This document shows positions 1 through 11,544 of a stretch of DNA of 64,000 nt, one piece after another. Below the pieces are notes generated by a model, which did no database searches, had not been told where the DNA came from, and saw only the letters and a list, made by a program, of their open reading frames with translations. The stretch is from assembly GCF_014805685.1 (NCBI RefSeq), contig NC_060887.1, positions 32,538,463 to 32,602,462 of the forward strand, given 5' to 3'. This DNA comes from Silurus meridionalis (taxonomy: Eukaryota > Chordata > Actinopteri > Siluriformes > Siluridae). Each line of letters begins with the position of its first letter. Position 1 is the first letter of the stretch. The position numbers and the translations under genes are program-made.

Positions 1-175
1 CGGGGATTCGAGCCCCAGTATCATGAAGCTGCCACTCTTGGGCATGTGAGAAGGGCCCTTCTTTTTCTTTGCTCCAGAAGCACTGTATCATGGCTGACCC
101 TGTGCTCTTTTACCTCCAGATCTGTCGCACACTCGGTGCTTTTTTGCAACGTTCTGTGTAAACTCTATCGGTTGT
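1..175 (+). repeat. tRNA-derived SINE fragment
   Basis: The window opens in a B-box-like segment (GGATTCGAGCCCC near base 4), followed by the spacer and 'tatcatggctgaccctg' body also seen in the copies at 46731-46954 (+) and 57012-57200 (-). The 5' end with the A box is cut off by the window edge. It is a retroposon body and not a tRNA gene, because no cloverleaf can be drawn. Confidence 0.6.
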
Positions 176-472
176 CTTGTGTAAAAATCCGAACAATTCC
201 AAAATGAAAGTCAGAGATCACAATTTTCCTTCATTCCAATGTTTGATGTGAAAATGTCAAAAAGCAATGATTGGCTGATTTAGAGAAATGCATGAACACA
301 CGTTCATACTAAAGTGAAAAATTAGTGTAGACCTGCGACTTTTGTTATAGAATATAATCAACACTTTCTGACCCGTCAGATTAAACACTTTACAGCGCTG
401 CCGATGGAATGATTATTAACAATAATGTCATGCAGCCCATGTTTCAAGTTTTCCTTTTTTAATGTTGGACAG
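176..472 (+). other. FARS2 intron, 3' end (unique sequence)
   Basis: AT-rich intronic sequence with no recognisable repeat. It ends in a T-rich tract and the AG at 471-472 that serves as splice acceptor for the first exon in the window. Confidence 0.6.
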
Positions 473-635
473 TTGTTTGCACGAGTGGAGAATGGCGAGG
501 ATCTGTCGCTCTTTGAGAACAGCGGTCGACGCACAGCACAGAAGCAGGAGATTCACACTCTGGAGGCTGTAAAGCTAGTGGAGTTCAACCTGAAACACAC
601 CCTCACGCAGCTCATCAGGCACCTTTTCGGAGAAG
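473..635 (+). CDS. FARS2: FARS2 internal exon, catalytic core (mitochondrial Phe-tRNA synthetase)
   Basis: FARS2 charges mitochondrial tRNA-Phe with phenylalanine in the matrix as a monomer. The exon reads [20 protein letters not shown] and continues through [20 protein letters not shown] to the end HLFGE. This matches the part of the class II catalytic core just after motif 2 in vertebrate FARS2. The acceptor AG is at 471-472 after a T-rich tract, and the donor GT is at 636. It holds 163 nt: 54 codons plus the first base of a Glu codon completed by the next exon. The reading frame opens upstream with an in-frame ATG at 425, but that part lies in the intron and shows no FARS2 similarity. The next intron is only 97 bp. 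Upstream exons with the transit peptide and motifs 1 and 2 lie before the window. The gene identity is recognised from family knowledge; no search was run. Confidence 0.95.
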
Positions 636-732
636 GTAGCAGTTTTCCAGCATTTAGGTTTTGTCTTTCTTTACCTGCAGCAACCTCCATCAGTGCTCCT
701 GCTTTTTTTTTCCACTTCCTGTCGTCCTGCAG

Positions 733-864
733 AGTTGGAGATCCGCTGGGTGGAGTGCTACTTCCCCTTCACACATCCCTCCTTCGAAATGGAGGTTCGT
801 TTTCAGGGTGACTGGTTGGAAGTGCTTGGATGTGGTGTGATGGAGCAGGAGCTGCTGCACTCAG
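733..864 (+). CDS. FARS2: FARS2 internal exon, catalytic core
   Basis: It begins with the last two bases of a split Glu codon and reads [20 protein letters not shown], then the segment [19 protein letters not shown]. In the family this strand-rich segment forms the wall of the Phe/adenylate pocket; FPFTHPSFE is the hallmark of mitochondrial-type PheRS. The acceptor AG is at 731-732 after a pyrimidine tract, and the donor GT is at 865. The 132-nt length keeps phase: it ends with the first base of an Ala codon completed 26.6 kb downstream. There are no internal stops or frameshifts, so this looks like a functional exon. Confidence 0.96.
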
Positions 865-879
865 GTGCTTATTCACACC

Positions 880-882
<3 letters not shown>

Positions 883-922
<40 letters not shown>
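883..922. repeat. (CA)n microsatellite
   Basis: About 20 perfect CA units, starting 18 bases after the splice donor at 865. Confidence 0.95.
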
Positions 923-925
<3 letters not shown>

Positions 926-1271
926 GTTAAGTCTTAACTCTGCTATCCAATTCTGCACTTTTTTTCTTTTTCTTTTTTGCTGACCTGCAGTGTGTGAATC
1001 ATTGAGGACAGAACTGTGTATAAATGATCACTCTGACTAGGGCTAATTTATTTCTCAGTGTAATATGGTTAGAGAAAATTACTACATTACCACATGCAAG
1101 CACTTAAAACATGGAGGGTTTATAGAAGAAAAATTGAGAAAACCAACATCCTAGAATATCACATTCCCAATTACTAAATGTAACATTGTTTGGGAGAATA
1201 AGCAGACAGGAAGCAGGCTCTTCTTTGGTACACATTTCATCAATTCAGTAGCAATCAAAAACATACAGAGC

Positions 1272-1278
<7 letters not shown>

Positions 1279-1355
<77 letters not shown>
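1279..1355. repeat. (TA)n microsatellite
   Basis: An uninterrupted TA tract of roughly 77 bp that runs almost directly into a Tc1-type terminus at 1360. Confidence 0.95.
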
Positions 1356-1359
<4 letters not shown>

Positions 1360-1425
1360 CAGTACAGACCAAAAGTTTGGATACACCTTCTCATTCAAAG
1401 AGTTTTCTTTATTTTCATGACTTGA
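1360..1425. mobile_element. Tc1-like terminal inverted repeat remnant
   Basis: It starts CAGTACAGACCAAAAGTTTG and continues with the 'cattcaaagagttttcttta' block, which I recognise as the end of a common fish Tc1-like family. Similarity stops at about 1425 and no second terminus or transposase is nearby, so only one end remains. Confidence 0.65.
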
Positions 1426-1479
1426 TTCACACTCAAAACCTTTGTCCATATCATGTATATCTATCTATGTGTCTGATCC

Positions 1480-1655
1480 TGACCACTCACCTTCCTACAC
1501 TCTGGTGCTTCACCACGTTCCCATCCCTTGTTCAAAACTTGCCAGTGATGCATAAAGTATAAAGTGCATTCATTTAATTCTACTTTATTCTATTTGTATA
1601 TGGACATTGTCTTAAAGCAGCTTTGTGGAAATAAATGGATGTAGAATCACATTTT
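1480..1655 (+). repeat. Dispersed retroposon 3' tail
   Basis: It contains the 'cactctggtgcttcacc' segment and ends in 'cattgtcttaaagcagctttg' plus 'gaaataaatgg'. The same tail occurs at 25085-25395 and 63600-63845 (+), and at 24141-24240, 32868-33075 and 38503-38720 (-). It is probably the 3' part of a non-LTR element family. Confidence 0.55.
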
Positions 1656-2074
1656 AATACTTTATAAAGCAGCAAGCAGCTTTCACTTAAGAGACCTCCA
1701 TCCATAAGTAGGGCATTAGGATGGATCAGGCAGGTTCGGAAAGAATTCATCAGGATCATGTTATAACGTATAAGCGGCTATGAGTTGCTTATAGCTTTTG
1801 AGCTGCTGTTAGTTTTAGGTCATAGACTGCTGCTGAATCTGCATCAAGTGCATCAGCTTAGCCTTAAGAAGTATTAAGGGTGACTGGAGGGAGCTTTGTA
1901 CACCCCAAATAGAGAAATAGGACACTGTGACCTTGTGGATTTTAGAAGCTTGCATAAAAAAATAAGACTTGCAAAACTTGAACTGGGAAGTACAAGATCC
2001 TATACTTTTCCAAAAGTAATGATTTTATTACGTAATGCATACAGTGTCATGCACATCTAATTGTATGGTGTATA
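1656..2074. other. Intronic sequence, nothing recognised
   Basis: AT-rich sequence without a clear repeat or open frame. Confidence 0.4.
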
Positions 2075-2200
2075 AAACAAAAAACATCCAGTGAGCAGCA
2101 GTTGGGTTATGGCTTTTGTCAGCCAAAAACAGTGATGCTCAGTGACACAAGGAAACTGGACAGAAATGTAACTTAATCTTCAACTGTCCACTGAGTGAGC
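2075..2200 (+). mobile_element. Short Tc1-like fossil
   Basis: The pieces 'acatccagtgagcagcagtt' and 'caaggaaactggacagaaatg' resemble parts of the Tc1-like transposase gene also seen at 13245-13680, brought together by an internal deletion. It is heavily decayed. Confidence 0.4.
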
Positions 2201-2904
2201 CTGTGCCAGCTGTGGCCTCAGACTACTGTTCTTTGACAAGAGTAAAACCCAGTGTAATTCTCTTCTGTTGTAACAAATCCACCTTTGGTTTTAATGTTTT
2301 TTATTCAAAAATTAATGAATACATTTACTTTCTGTTGATTCTTTAAATCTTTAAATGCTTAATCTCTTAGTCTGGCTATTTTCTGCCACTCTGTCATCAA
2401 CAAGACATTGGTGATATATCCGTATTGGTTTTTGACTGGTTGCTTAGAAAAAAAGCAGTTCATCTAAAAGTCAAATGATGTTAAATATAATCCGTTTGCA
2501 ATTTTCCACAGCTATGAGGTGATGGTTATATGATTCATTTGATGCATGAGTGAGTGGAATGAATTTTTAAAGAATCAAATGCTCTGAAGGCTTGAATAAA
2601 TGATGTTGGTGTATGTTTGGCATTTTGTTCTTGAAAAGAAATTTGCTTTGATCAGAAGGAGGTCTGTGGAAACGTTTAGTCTAGAAGGGAGACCATGGCT
2701 GCAGACAGGCTGAGAACTTTGGTTCTGTAGGCGGAGCATTCTGTAGGTCCTTCCGCATACTGATTTGAAATCGTGAGTGAAAAGAGAAATCTGAAATGTC
2801 TCTCATTCTAAACTCTTTCTGACATGAGTACGAGCACATTCGATCTTAAATGGAGTTTTAAAAAAACTACATTGAGGTTGGTGCATGAAGCCTTTCTGCC
2901 TCTG
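2201..2904. other. Intronic sequence, nothing recognised
   Basis: AT-rich sequence without a clear repeat. It leads into the repeat-free island around 2880-3300 that holds the CTCF-type motif. Confidence 0.35.
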
Positions 2905-2918
2905 CCAGTAGATGGCGG
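2905..2918 (+). promoter_or_regulatory. CTCF-type binding motif
   Basis: CCAGTAGATGGCGG fits the CTCF core consensus CCASYAGRKGGCRS at all 14 positions. It lies in a repeat-free, moderately GC-rich stretch (about 2880-3300). In vertebrates such motifs often mark insulators or loop anchors, and a long intron is a plausible place. Whether CTCF binds here is inferred from the motif alone. Confidence 0.5.
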
Positions 2919-3300
2919 TGTTGTGCAGCTCTGGGTGCTAATACCCTCCTGCTGCAGATGGAATTATTCAGCACTGAGCTCTCGGAGGCATGCGTTCTCA
3001 AAGGAGAGCGTGGGTGGATACGCTTAGCTGCCCAGACAAGACTGTGGTCTCTGGGGACAAGTTCAGGACGAGCGTCCCGTCCCGTCCCCTCCTCCTGGTT
3101 GTTCTCTCCTCCCTGCCACTTAGCAAAATGCTCCATGCTCCTCACTCTTTACTGAGTCACTCCATGTTAATCATCACATTAGTCTCTACAGAGAGCAGCT
3201 AGACAGCAGACCCATGGCCACTAAATGCACAGCGGCTAATCATCAATAGTGTCTCCCCAAGCCACCATTGCAGTCACGTGCAGCTGATAGCACAGTGTTA

Positions 3301-4486
3301 GAAAAGTCATGTGGATGAATTAGGATGCCTGAGCTCCACGGTGTCCTCTATGTATTGTATTTTTAATGCTGCCAGGCATTTGGCCGTCAATAATTGATAG
3401 CTTTTCTATCTGAAAGCCCCAAGAGGCTTCTGTCACTTTTTCCTACCCTATTTTTAGCTCTAATTCTTTCTTGTGCTCTGGAACAGGTCACTAATAAACA
3501 TGTTGGTTCAGGAAAACGTCACCCTGGAACACATGAAGTACGTTATTCACATGAGAATGTAGCACTTGTGTGCTATGGCGATGTTACAGTTGGCAGTTGT
3601 TTAATAGGAGAAAAATGTGCCAGTAATGTTCAGTGTTGGATTAATGAGAAATATCTAGAAGTAGGGAAGACAGCACATGTTAAACTCAACGTCCCAAAAT
3701 GCAATGCTGTATCTGAATCAGAATCTTTTTTTGCCGAGTATCATGGGTTTCATGTTTTTGTCATGGTGTGCTGGTGCTAAAAGAATAGAAAAACACTATA
3801 TAAAAAACTAGGAAAATAAATAATAAATCAATAAATAAATAAAGACATATGACGCAGTTGTGCCATGATGTGCCAACAAGGTGTTGAACGTGATTGCGTC
3901 AAAAGCGGTGCTTTAAGTTGATTTCGAAGCTTTGCGACTCGTGCTGATCGACTGGAGTACGCAAATGAAGAGATGATGACCGAATTGGACATTGTGGGTA
4001 CTGCAGGAAACTTTAAACCAACTCAATTTTTCATTACAAAGAAAATCCGGTGAACATCACATGTTAATTATGAAGATTAATATGCAAATTATCAGGGGTG
4101 GATTTTTCCTTGAAGCTTGTTATCACAGGTGTCGGCATCACTGCGGCGAAAATCGAAGCCCTGATTTGCGTCATCGCATTTTCAACCCCGTGTACGTCTG
4201 CATCAGCTCATATTTAGTCTCGCTTCAACAACCCCACTAGAAGTCTGAGTGTGTGTGTATGTGGGTCTGTTTTGGTCCCTTGTCTGTCTGCCATGAATAC
4301 AGATCAGTGGTGTGCCGTCTCTGGTGCTGTAGCCTGTGTATGTATTCAATCAGCGCTTTAGCCCTGTGTACACACACTAAAGTGCTTCTGCATATACACA
4401 ACTGAATAAACAATGGCCTTCTGTCAGGAGACAGCTGTCAACAGACCTCGTGTCCAGCACCACACTTTTACTACACAAGCCAGACC

Positions 4487-4490
<4 letters not shown>
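3301..4490. other. Intronic sequence with one long chance ORF
   Basis: No known repeat was recognised. An open frame at 3394-3780 (+) has a hydrophobic N-terminal stretch but no family similarity that I can see. The part from about 3840 to 4240 has an unusual GC-richer texture that may be an old transposon. Confidence 0.3.

Positions 4491-4533
<43 letters not shown>
4491..4533. repeat. (TG)n microsatellite
   Basis: About 21 TG units. Confidence 0.95.
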
Positions 4534-4537
<4 letters not shown>

Positions 4538-5329
4538 CCAGTGTCTTTCCTCGTTCTCATTCTCACATAGTATTTCTATTACTCAGCTCTAACAGGCCTC
4601 TTCTGCACTATTGGTAGTGAATGTGTAAAAAAAAAAAAATCTGATAATTGGTCACTCATGGCAAATACATTTTCAAGAATTGGGCAGGTTTATGATCCAG
4701 ATGTGCAAGCGTACGCTGCTGCTAATTCACCCCGGCAACCAGGATGCGATGGTAGTTAGAATTTTTGCCGATGGGGACGGTTGTCCGAGGTAAAACAGGT
4801 GATTATATTTAATGAGTGTAATAAGACGAGCACTTTGGGTTTGAGAGGTCAGTAAACGGCAGCGACTTTCATTTTGGATTTCAGCTGGATTAAAATGTTG
4901 AATAGCTTCAAACGACTTCTGGGAGAATGTTAAATATGAAGGTGGTGCCAAATTCTGTGCCAGTTCGGATTGGGATGTGAGAGTTTTTTTTTTTTTTTTT
5001 GCCCATGAATGAAAAAAGTGTGTATATATTTTTTTATTTTTTCAAGTATTATTTAAATACTCAATTAGCTGCATATGTGTTAAGCTTTTGAAAATATGTT
5101 ATGGCTTTAAGATTATGGTATAAAATTGTAATAGATTTTTTTTGCATTCAGCCGAATGTGTTTTTACTTGCTTGTCTCTAAACCTTGACACAAAGCAGCT
5201 TTGCAGAAGTCAAGGTCAAGATCTCGATCTAGATTCAGCAAGACAAAGGTATGAGAGTGTCCAAAAAAAAAATCCTCCCTGAGAAAACATAAGGAAGAAA
5301 TTCTGTTCCAGAGTAATACTTGCATTCGT

Positions 5330-5331
<2 letters not shown>
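4534..5331. other. Intronic sequence, nothing recognised
   Basis: AT-rich, with a poly-T tract near 4985-5000. A short 'aaagcagctttgcagaagtc' piece at about 5193 may be another shred of the dispersed retroposon tail. Confidence 0.35.
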
Positions 5332-5379
<48 letters not shown>

Positions 5380-5464
5380 CTTCACGTTCTTCTTTTGACT
5401 TTGTCAGTGTCCCATCTCTGTGTCTCTTCACTGCAGGAGTTCTGACAGAGTTGCTCCACTGCTC

Positions 5465-5527
<63 letters not shown>

Positions 5528-5812
5528 TCTTACACACACACTGACGCACACTCTTCTCTTTCACATTTTTATTTGTATTCCCAAACTCTGTAGCTCAGTC
5601 TCTCCCTCTCTCTCCCTCTCGCACATATTTCTCTGTGTCGCTTTCTTTTTCTCTCACTCCATCCCTCTCTCCCTCCCTTTTTTGCACTGCGGCAGAGCAG
5701 TGTGGCTCCGTTGCCAAGGCAACTCCTCATTCGCAACCCCCTTCCCACACACGCACACGCGCACACACACACGCGCACACAAACACACACACGCACACAC
5801 ACACACATACAC
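5332..5812. repeat. Compound (CA)n / (CT)n microsatellite cluster
   Basis: Perfect CA at 5332-5378, perfect CT at 5469-5516, then imperfect CT-rich sequence and imperfect CA mixed with CG steps at 5748-5812. All open frames here are dipeptide repeats and are artefacts. Confidence 0.9.
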
Positions 5813-5999
5813 CTTTCACTTCAGAGCAGCGAGACAATAAAAAGCTGCCAGCGAGACCGAATTAAATGTGTGGCAGGAGCTCCATAGAAAGGAGGCAGCG
5901 ACTGAGATGCCAGTGGGGTTACAGTGGAAAGTGTAAGAGAATACAAATGCGAGGCAGAGAGCATTAAACAGAGGGTCGAGGGACATCCAGAGAGGTTGA

Positions 6000-6600
6000 A
6001 AGGTTACTTATTTGTCTCAGAGCGTGCGCACCATATGGGGAGCGTGGCATAAGTGTGCCAAAGGCGGTGCGTTTGCTTTAGGGGAGGAGGGAGACTAATG
6101 AAAGGTTGGAAATTAATGAAAGCTAGGAGGGGAAGGGAGGAGGTGGAGGAAAGAGGGAGACTCCTCACTGACTGCTGGTCCACTTAGCTATTCATTGAAG
6201 CGCCGCGTGTAATCCCAGCATGCATTGATTCTACAGTGGGCCCAGAATGCTGCCCTGTGGGACCTCGCCTAGCCGAATGCAGCATATGGGACCCGGTGTT
6301 AATGATGGGGTTCGGGCGGGGCTTATCCACGCCCTGAGGGACCAGGGGGCTTTGCAATGTGATTAAAGCCATGTTTGGAGACAATTAACGGCCCTTCAAG
6401 TCACGCGCCGCGGGCCCCAGGGACGGCGGGGGAGCAGGGAGTCGCTGGTGGGAGACTGAGGTACCAGCTGAGCTCCCGTTCTGGTTCAGGTGGTACTTTT
6501 CAATCTTAATCTTAATCCTTAATACCACCTCCTGTCCCTTCCCAAAGTCCTCCCTCCTTTTCCACACTGAATAAATCATGTGCCAATTGCGAGCAGCTCC
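6000..6600. promoter_or_regulatory. Candidate conserved non-coding element
   Basis: Repeat-free and clearly richer in GC than its surroundings, with CpG-containing blocks near 6200 and 6400-6430. It has homeodomain-like ATTA/TAAT cores and the AT-rich box 'gacaattaacggcc' at about 6380. No open frame of note crosses it. The look is that of a vertebrate enhancer, but conservation is unproven. Confidence 0.3.
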
Positions 6601-6626
6601 TGTTAGAGCTCACATAGACATGCATG

Positions 6627-6685
<59 letters not shown>
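6627..6685. repeat. (CA)n microsatellite
   Basis: About 29 CA units. Confidence 0.95.
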
Positions 6686-6687
<2 letters not shown>

Positions 6688-7170
6688 TGTCTCTGGCCTC
6701 ATTACAGCACTTCTGTTAGGATGCTGAGATTTTGGCGAGCCGGCATTTTTTTTAATGAGTTTTTTTTTTACTTTCTATCTGTCTTTTTATCCATTTATCT
6801 TGTCTGTCAGTCACTCTGTCTATCTATTTGTTTATCCTCCCTTCTATTCCTTGTATGAATATAGATTTTATAGTGCATAGTAATACATGTATATGACTAA
6901 GAAGAAATACAAAAAATAAAGGGATGAAGTAGTGAAGAATAAAGGAATTAAACAATAAAAAAGAAAAAAGCAACAGCTGTTTTCAGGCTTGACCTCTTGT
7001 AGTGTCTCCTCCCATTTCCCCCTACTCCTCCTCCTTTTTCTCCTCCAGTCTGCCCTGTACATGCTCCCAGTGCTCCCAGTGGAAGCAATCATGCCCGGAG
7101 ACGAATCTTCACACAGCTGCTTCCTGGTCTGGCTACCTCCCCTTTTGCCCTCTCTGTCCCGTTCGCGATC

Positions 7171-7171
7171 A

Positions 7172-7212
<41 letters not shown>
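7171..7212. repeat. (CA)n microsatellite
   Basis: About 20 CA units, one of them interrupted. Confidence 0.95.
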
Positions 7213-7214
<2 letters not shown>

Positions 7215-7357
7215 TGTGCATATCAATGTTAATTCACTGTTTATACGCTTACATATACACTGTGTGTACATAGTAGCATTTGAAATTCTTGTGCAATGTT
7301 TTACTCCCATTCAGATTCTTTGTCTCATTGGTCCCCCCTCCCTCCTTCTATCCATTT

Positions 7358-7358
<1 letters not shown>

Positions 7359-7389
<31 letters not shown>
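7359..7389. repeat. (CA)n microsatellite
   Basis: About 15 CA units. Confidence 0.95.
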
Positions 7390-7391
<2 letters not shown>

Positions 7392-7747
7392 CTCCTCCAC
7401 CTCACCGTCCCTTGGGTTTGCAGGTCCAGAGCAAATATTTGTTTGTGCAGTGTTCCATTTCAGCAGATTTGAAAGGGTGGGGGCAAATAGAGCTACATGT
7501 TAGAGCAGAGAGTCACTGAGAGGATGGGGAAAGAAAGACAAAGGGATGAAATGGGAGAACGAGTGAATGGCTGCGTATACGTTAGCAATCCGTCTTTCTC
7601 TTTGCACAGTATAATGTATTGTAATGGGACTGGCCTAGTTTTAAGCCTTCGGCGATGCAGCACTTCCTCTCGCTTGCAGTGTGGAATGGCTGAGGAGAAC
7701 ATTACATCATATTCAGACAGAATCTGTGCTCACCAGCCATGTGTGGC

Positions 7748-7748
<1 letters not shown>

Positions 7749-7788
<40 letters not shown>
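7749..7788. repeat. (TG)n microsatellite
   Basis: About 19 TG units; the fourth CA/TG tract within 1.2 kb. Confidence 0.95.
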
Positions 7789-7792
<4 letters not shown>

Positions 7793-8149
7793 AGAATGTG
7801 ACTCTACTCTGGATGTGCAACAGTGTATGAATTCACATATGTTGTAAGACAATACCTATTCTGGCTTAGCGTATATTTTTGTCATATTGTAATTCAGTTC
7901 AGTAAATGCAGTTTAAGTGAACAGGCCATGTAGCAACATTTATGCAACAACAAAAGCACATTTCCATGTACAAAATGCTACAGGATGATGTGGGTTACAC
8001 AACAGGACACATACAGTATGCATTACAGGGTTTTACACTGCTATACTATGACGTCGGAGTTCTAGGAATGTTATGAATTATTGAAATGAATTTGTTATAA
8101 AGACACAAAAAGGAAGCCATTCGAGCAGGAAGAATTGTCACATCCTCCA

Positions 8150-8325
8150 AAAAAAAGCTTGCCAGGGGTTGTATTCGTGCCTCAAGGTTTTCCTGAAGTG
8201 TGAATGAGGGTGTGAATATGTGTGTTTGGTTGCTGGAAATTTCCTGGCAAGTAGTCTATTCCTGTGATGGATCCACCAAAACCCTGACCTGGATAAAGTG
8301 TTTACTGAAGATATGTGAATGCTAT
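8150..8325 (+). repeat. LINE 3'-end fragment
   Basis: It matches, with decay, the widespread fish LINE tail that reads roughly 'gtattcctgcctc ... ggatccacc ... accctgaccaggataaa ... tactgaagat'. Related pieces lie at 27690-27800 and 51700-51840. Confidence 0.55.
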
Positions 8326-9119
8326 AAAGGGAAATCACCTTCAGCATGTGATTTGTATAAGCCACATCAGACACTGACACTATGTGCTTGATTAATTGGG
8401 TCCTGTGCACTGTTGAAATCTTGGTTTTGATTCATCTGGATGTGTTACAAATCACTGGTTTAAATTAATAAACAAATACATGTATTTATGCTTGAACAAT
8501 GCCTTTATTTATTTATTTTTTTACAGTGGACACAAATGCTTAAACGTACAGTATGTATAATTGAATCTGACTGAAACTGTCTATAATTGTAGTCTATAGT
8601 GTAGATTATTGCATTTGGCATTTTTGGAATGGAGTTTCCAGTATCAGCACTTTGTGTTATCAGATGATGGTGAGGAAATGACTTGCTTTATGGACTTCCC
8701 ATAACATTTTATATAACTTTAGAAGAAATACAATGGCAGGTTGCTGTAGTAGAAGATATAGCAGAAGCCACTTGAGGGAGTAACAACAGTATGTTGTGGT
8801 TGATTTATTGATTTGTTGTTTTTTTTTGTATTTACACACTTCATTGTCTGTTTCTTCTTATATAGTGATTAGAAAAAAGCTAATTGTATTGTACAAAGTT
8901 ACTAGTTTTCATATATTGTTCATTGCCCTCCTCTAATATTGGCACTGATCAGCTAAAATGAAAATGTTTTTTTTGTTGTTGTTCACAATAATACTATGCT
9001 CGCATGGTTGTCAAACAATTACAAACGCAACACACATTTATTATAAAAATATCATTCTTAAATGTGCTGGTTGGAGAATATTTGACTAGGGATTTGAGAC
9101 CATTCCATCATATGAAATC
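8326..9119. other. Intronic sequence, nothing recognised
   Basis: AT-rich sequence with no clear repeat or coding signal. Confidence 0.4.
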
Positions 9120-9290
9120 TCTCCAGATTTGACCAATTTTAAGGTCAATGCTGGTATACTCTCCTCTACAGTTCACCTCTCAGGTTTTCCATAGGGTTTA
9201 TGTAGGGACTTAGGATGGTCTTGGGAGGACCTTGATTTTGTCAGTAAACCACATTTGTGTTGATTTAAATCCAACAAAACAACAGGACAG
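9120..9290 (-). mobile_element. Tc1-like transposase fossil
   Basis: 'caggttttccatagggttta' together with 'ttgattttgtcagtaaacca' and 'tgtgttgattt' is the reverse complement of a Tc1-like transposase segment common in fish. The ends are lost and the frame is broken. Confidence 0.6.
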
Positions 9291-9542
9291 TGTCGAAGCA
9301 GGACAGGTGCACTGACGAGAAGCAAAGGGATTCTACGTTAATGCTAGAATACTGATATGTGATTATGGTACCTATATTGGCCTGTATTTGATCAGAATTA
9401 CCCTGCATTATATAACATGATAGTTGTATATTTGTTTTCTTACTTTGTGTTTAACTTTAGAAAAAAAATCTATCCTACTTAATCAACTGACAGCTTGGAA
9501 ACATACATAAAGTCCAGTGTTACAAGTTTGTGATTATATTGG

Positions 9543-9643
<101 letters not shown>

Positions 9644-9649
9644 ATCTAT

Positions 9650-10013
9650 ACATATATATGAAAACAACCGGGCATGAAAAAATGCACTTCACCTGTGTTC
9701 TGAGCTGCACGGCATCGGGAGAAAAGCTTCACCGATGGTGATTTTTAAACGCACGACGATGCAAAAGATAAACTCTCGAGAGAAATTGTTGTGAAAGGAA
9801 GGAGAAAGACAGTGAACAATGACTTTCTTGGTAGGCTACTGTTTAAATACAAGCCGTGTAACACTATCTTTCATTAAAGCCTGGGGAAAGTTTATTAGTT
9901 TCAGTGTAGACACCTGCGGCTTATAGACAGTGCGGCTTATTTATGTTCAAAATAAAAATCTTTGTCAAATTCAGTGCTTATATATGGGTGCGCTTAATAG
10001 TCCGGAAATTACG
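9650..10013. mobile_element. Decayed MITE ('gcggcttat' type)
   Basis: It has two 'gcggcttat' blocks (9917-9940) and the end 'agtccggaaattacgg' just before the next microsatellite. I recognise this pattern from a widespread non-autonomous DNA transposon of fish. The family name is uncertain and the 5' end was not fixed. Confidence 0.5.

Positions 10014-10087
<74 letters not shown>
10014..10087. repeat. (TG)n-(TA)n compound microsatellite
   Basis: TG to 10030, then TA to 10087, the mirror order of the tract at 9548-9641 on the other side of the MITE. Confidence 0.95.
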
Positions 10088-10093
<6 letters not shown>

Positions 10094-11544
10094 GTATAAT
10101 ACTTTCCTTCTGCAGACCTGCTATAAGACACTACACAAATTTAGTTACGCTGAGTAAGGGTAAATTGTAAATGTGTGTGCTGCATGCTCGAGGTTGTGTA
10201 TGTGTGTCTGTTCATGCTTGTGTACACGTGTTTGTGTATGAGCACTGGGGTTCAGTACTGGCTGACTCAGCTGTCAAAGGGGAGAGGGGACGTTTGACTA
10301 ACAGGACCCACCAGCAGCTGGCACGCTGCCCCGCTCCAGGCCGTAGCCATCTTTAGGCTAGTAAGACAACTGTGCAAAAGGCTGCAGGGATGCAGAGACA
10401 ACAGGAGCAAAACTCTGCGTAACCTCTAAGAGGAAAACGAGAGCAGTTTGTCAGCAGAGTGCTGGTGTGGTGAAGAAATGCAGATGCTTTTACTAGCCAG
10501 TTAGGTCACTCATAAATACCTCCTGGCGGCAGTGAGACTGAAGAAAAGCTTCACTAGTGAATTATAATTTTTTTACTGAGGTAGCGTTTTTCATAAAATG
10601 CTGAACTGATAAAATTGTGTGATATTTTAATGTGTTGAATTAATATTTTGTTCAGTGTAGTGTAGCAGTGTTTTACTATGGATATATGCTAGAATGTGGG
10701 TGCCACTAAAGGCTGTGAAAGAAAATGAATCTTGACTTCCAAATGCTATAAATGTGAAAAATGGTTTCAGGTTTTGCAGGTGCACATTCTGCAACACGCT
10801 ATTGTGTCTCCATTATCTATTTGTTCAGTAAGGGAAATGGATCTTTTCAGGCTAAAGCTATGGAGCTATTTCTTTTTATTATTGTACATAACACAAGCCA
10901 CATGTGTTTCCCACTTCAGCTTTGATTGATTGACTGATTGATTGTCAGATTGTCAATGCTTCTGTTTAAAGTGTTTTGGAAGATGTATTGAGGCCAGTGT
11001 TGCCTCTACTGCAGTAGAATTAGTAGAACACTTTGTAAGCCAAGGAAGGTATGGAAAACTTGTTCTGCACTTGACTTGCCTTGTAAGTAGAATTTCATAG
11101 CTTGGATTAGCTTTACTTTTTTCTTTTTTTTTGTTTACCTTGGTGAAGTTTTGACATTCAAATTGGTGCAAAACAAAACACAGATGAATCCATGTTTACT
11201 TTTTGATAACATGCTTACAGCCAACTGCGATTTATATTTTCTTCCTCAAAAGGCAAACTTCCCATTAGTGTTTTAGATTCATCAATCGGTCAATATGTCT
11301 AAATTGATATACTGTATTTCAAGTGAATTTTGTAAATGCTGTATTATTTATAATGAAAGACGGTCTACCTTTATTACTGAATTAATATTAACTAGCAATT
11401 AGGCCTAGACCAAGTTGATAAGGGGAAAATTCAAAATTCCCTGGATGCTGTCTGACTTTATCTGGATGGACATTTGGAATTACAAGTTGTCATCTTGAGT
11501 AGAATGTAGCTGTATTTTTACTCCTGTGTAAAGTAATACCATGT
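10088..11544. other. Intronic sequence, nothing recognised
   Basis: The part at 10240-10460 is GC-richer and repeat-free; the rest is AT-rich. No gene was seen. Confidence 0.4.

Noticed and set aside
5216..5865. Open frames of 60-170 aa on both strands made of His/Thr, Cys/Val, Ser/Leu or Arg/Glu dipeptides
   Set aside because: They are translations of CA, TG and CT microsatellites. The same holds for frames near 6868-7519, 9479-10170, 19298-19510, 24672-24977, 40082-40282, 45666-45976, 51843-52277 and 53642-54422.
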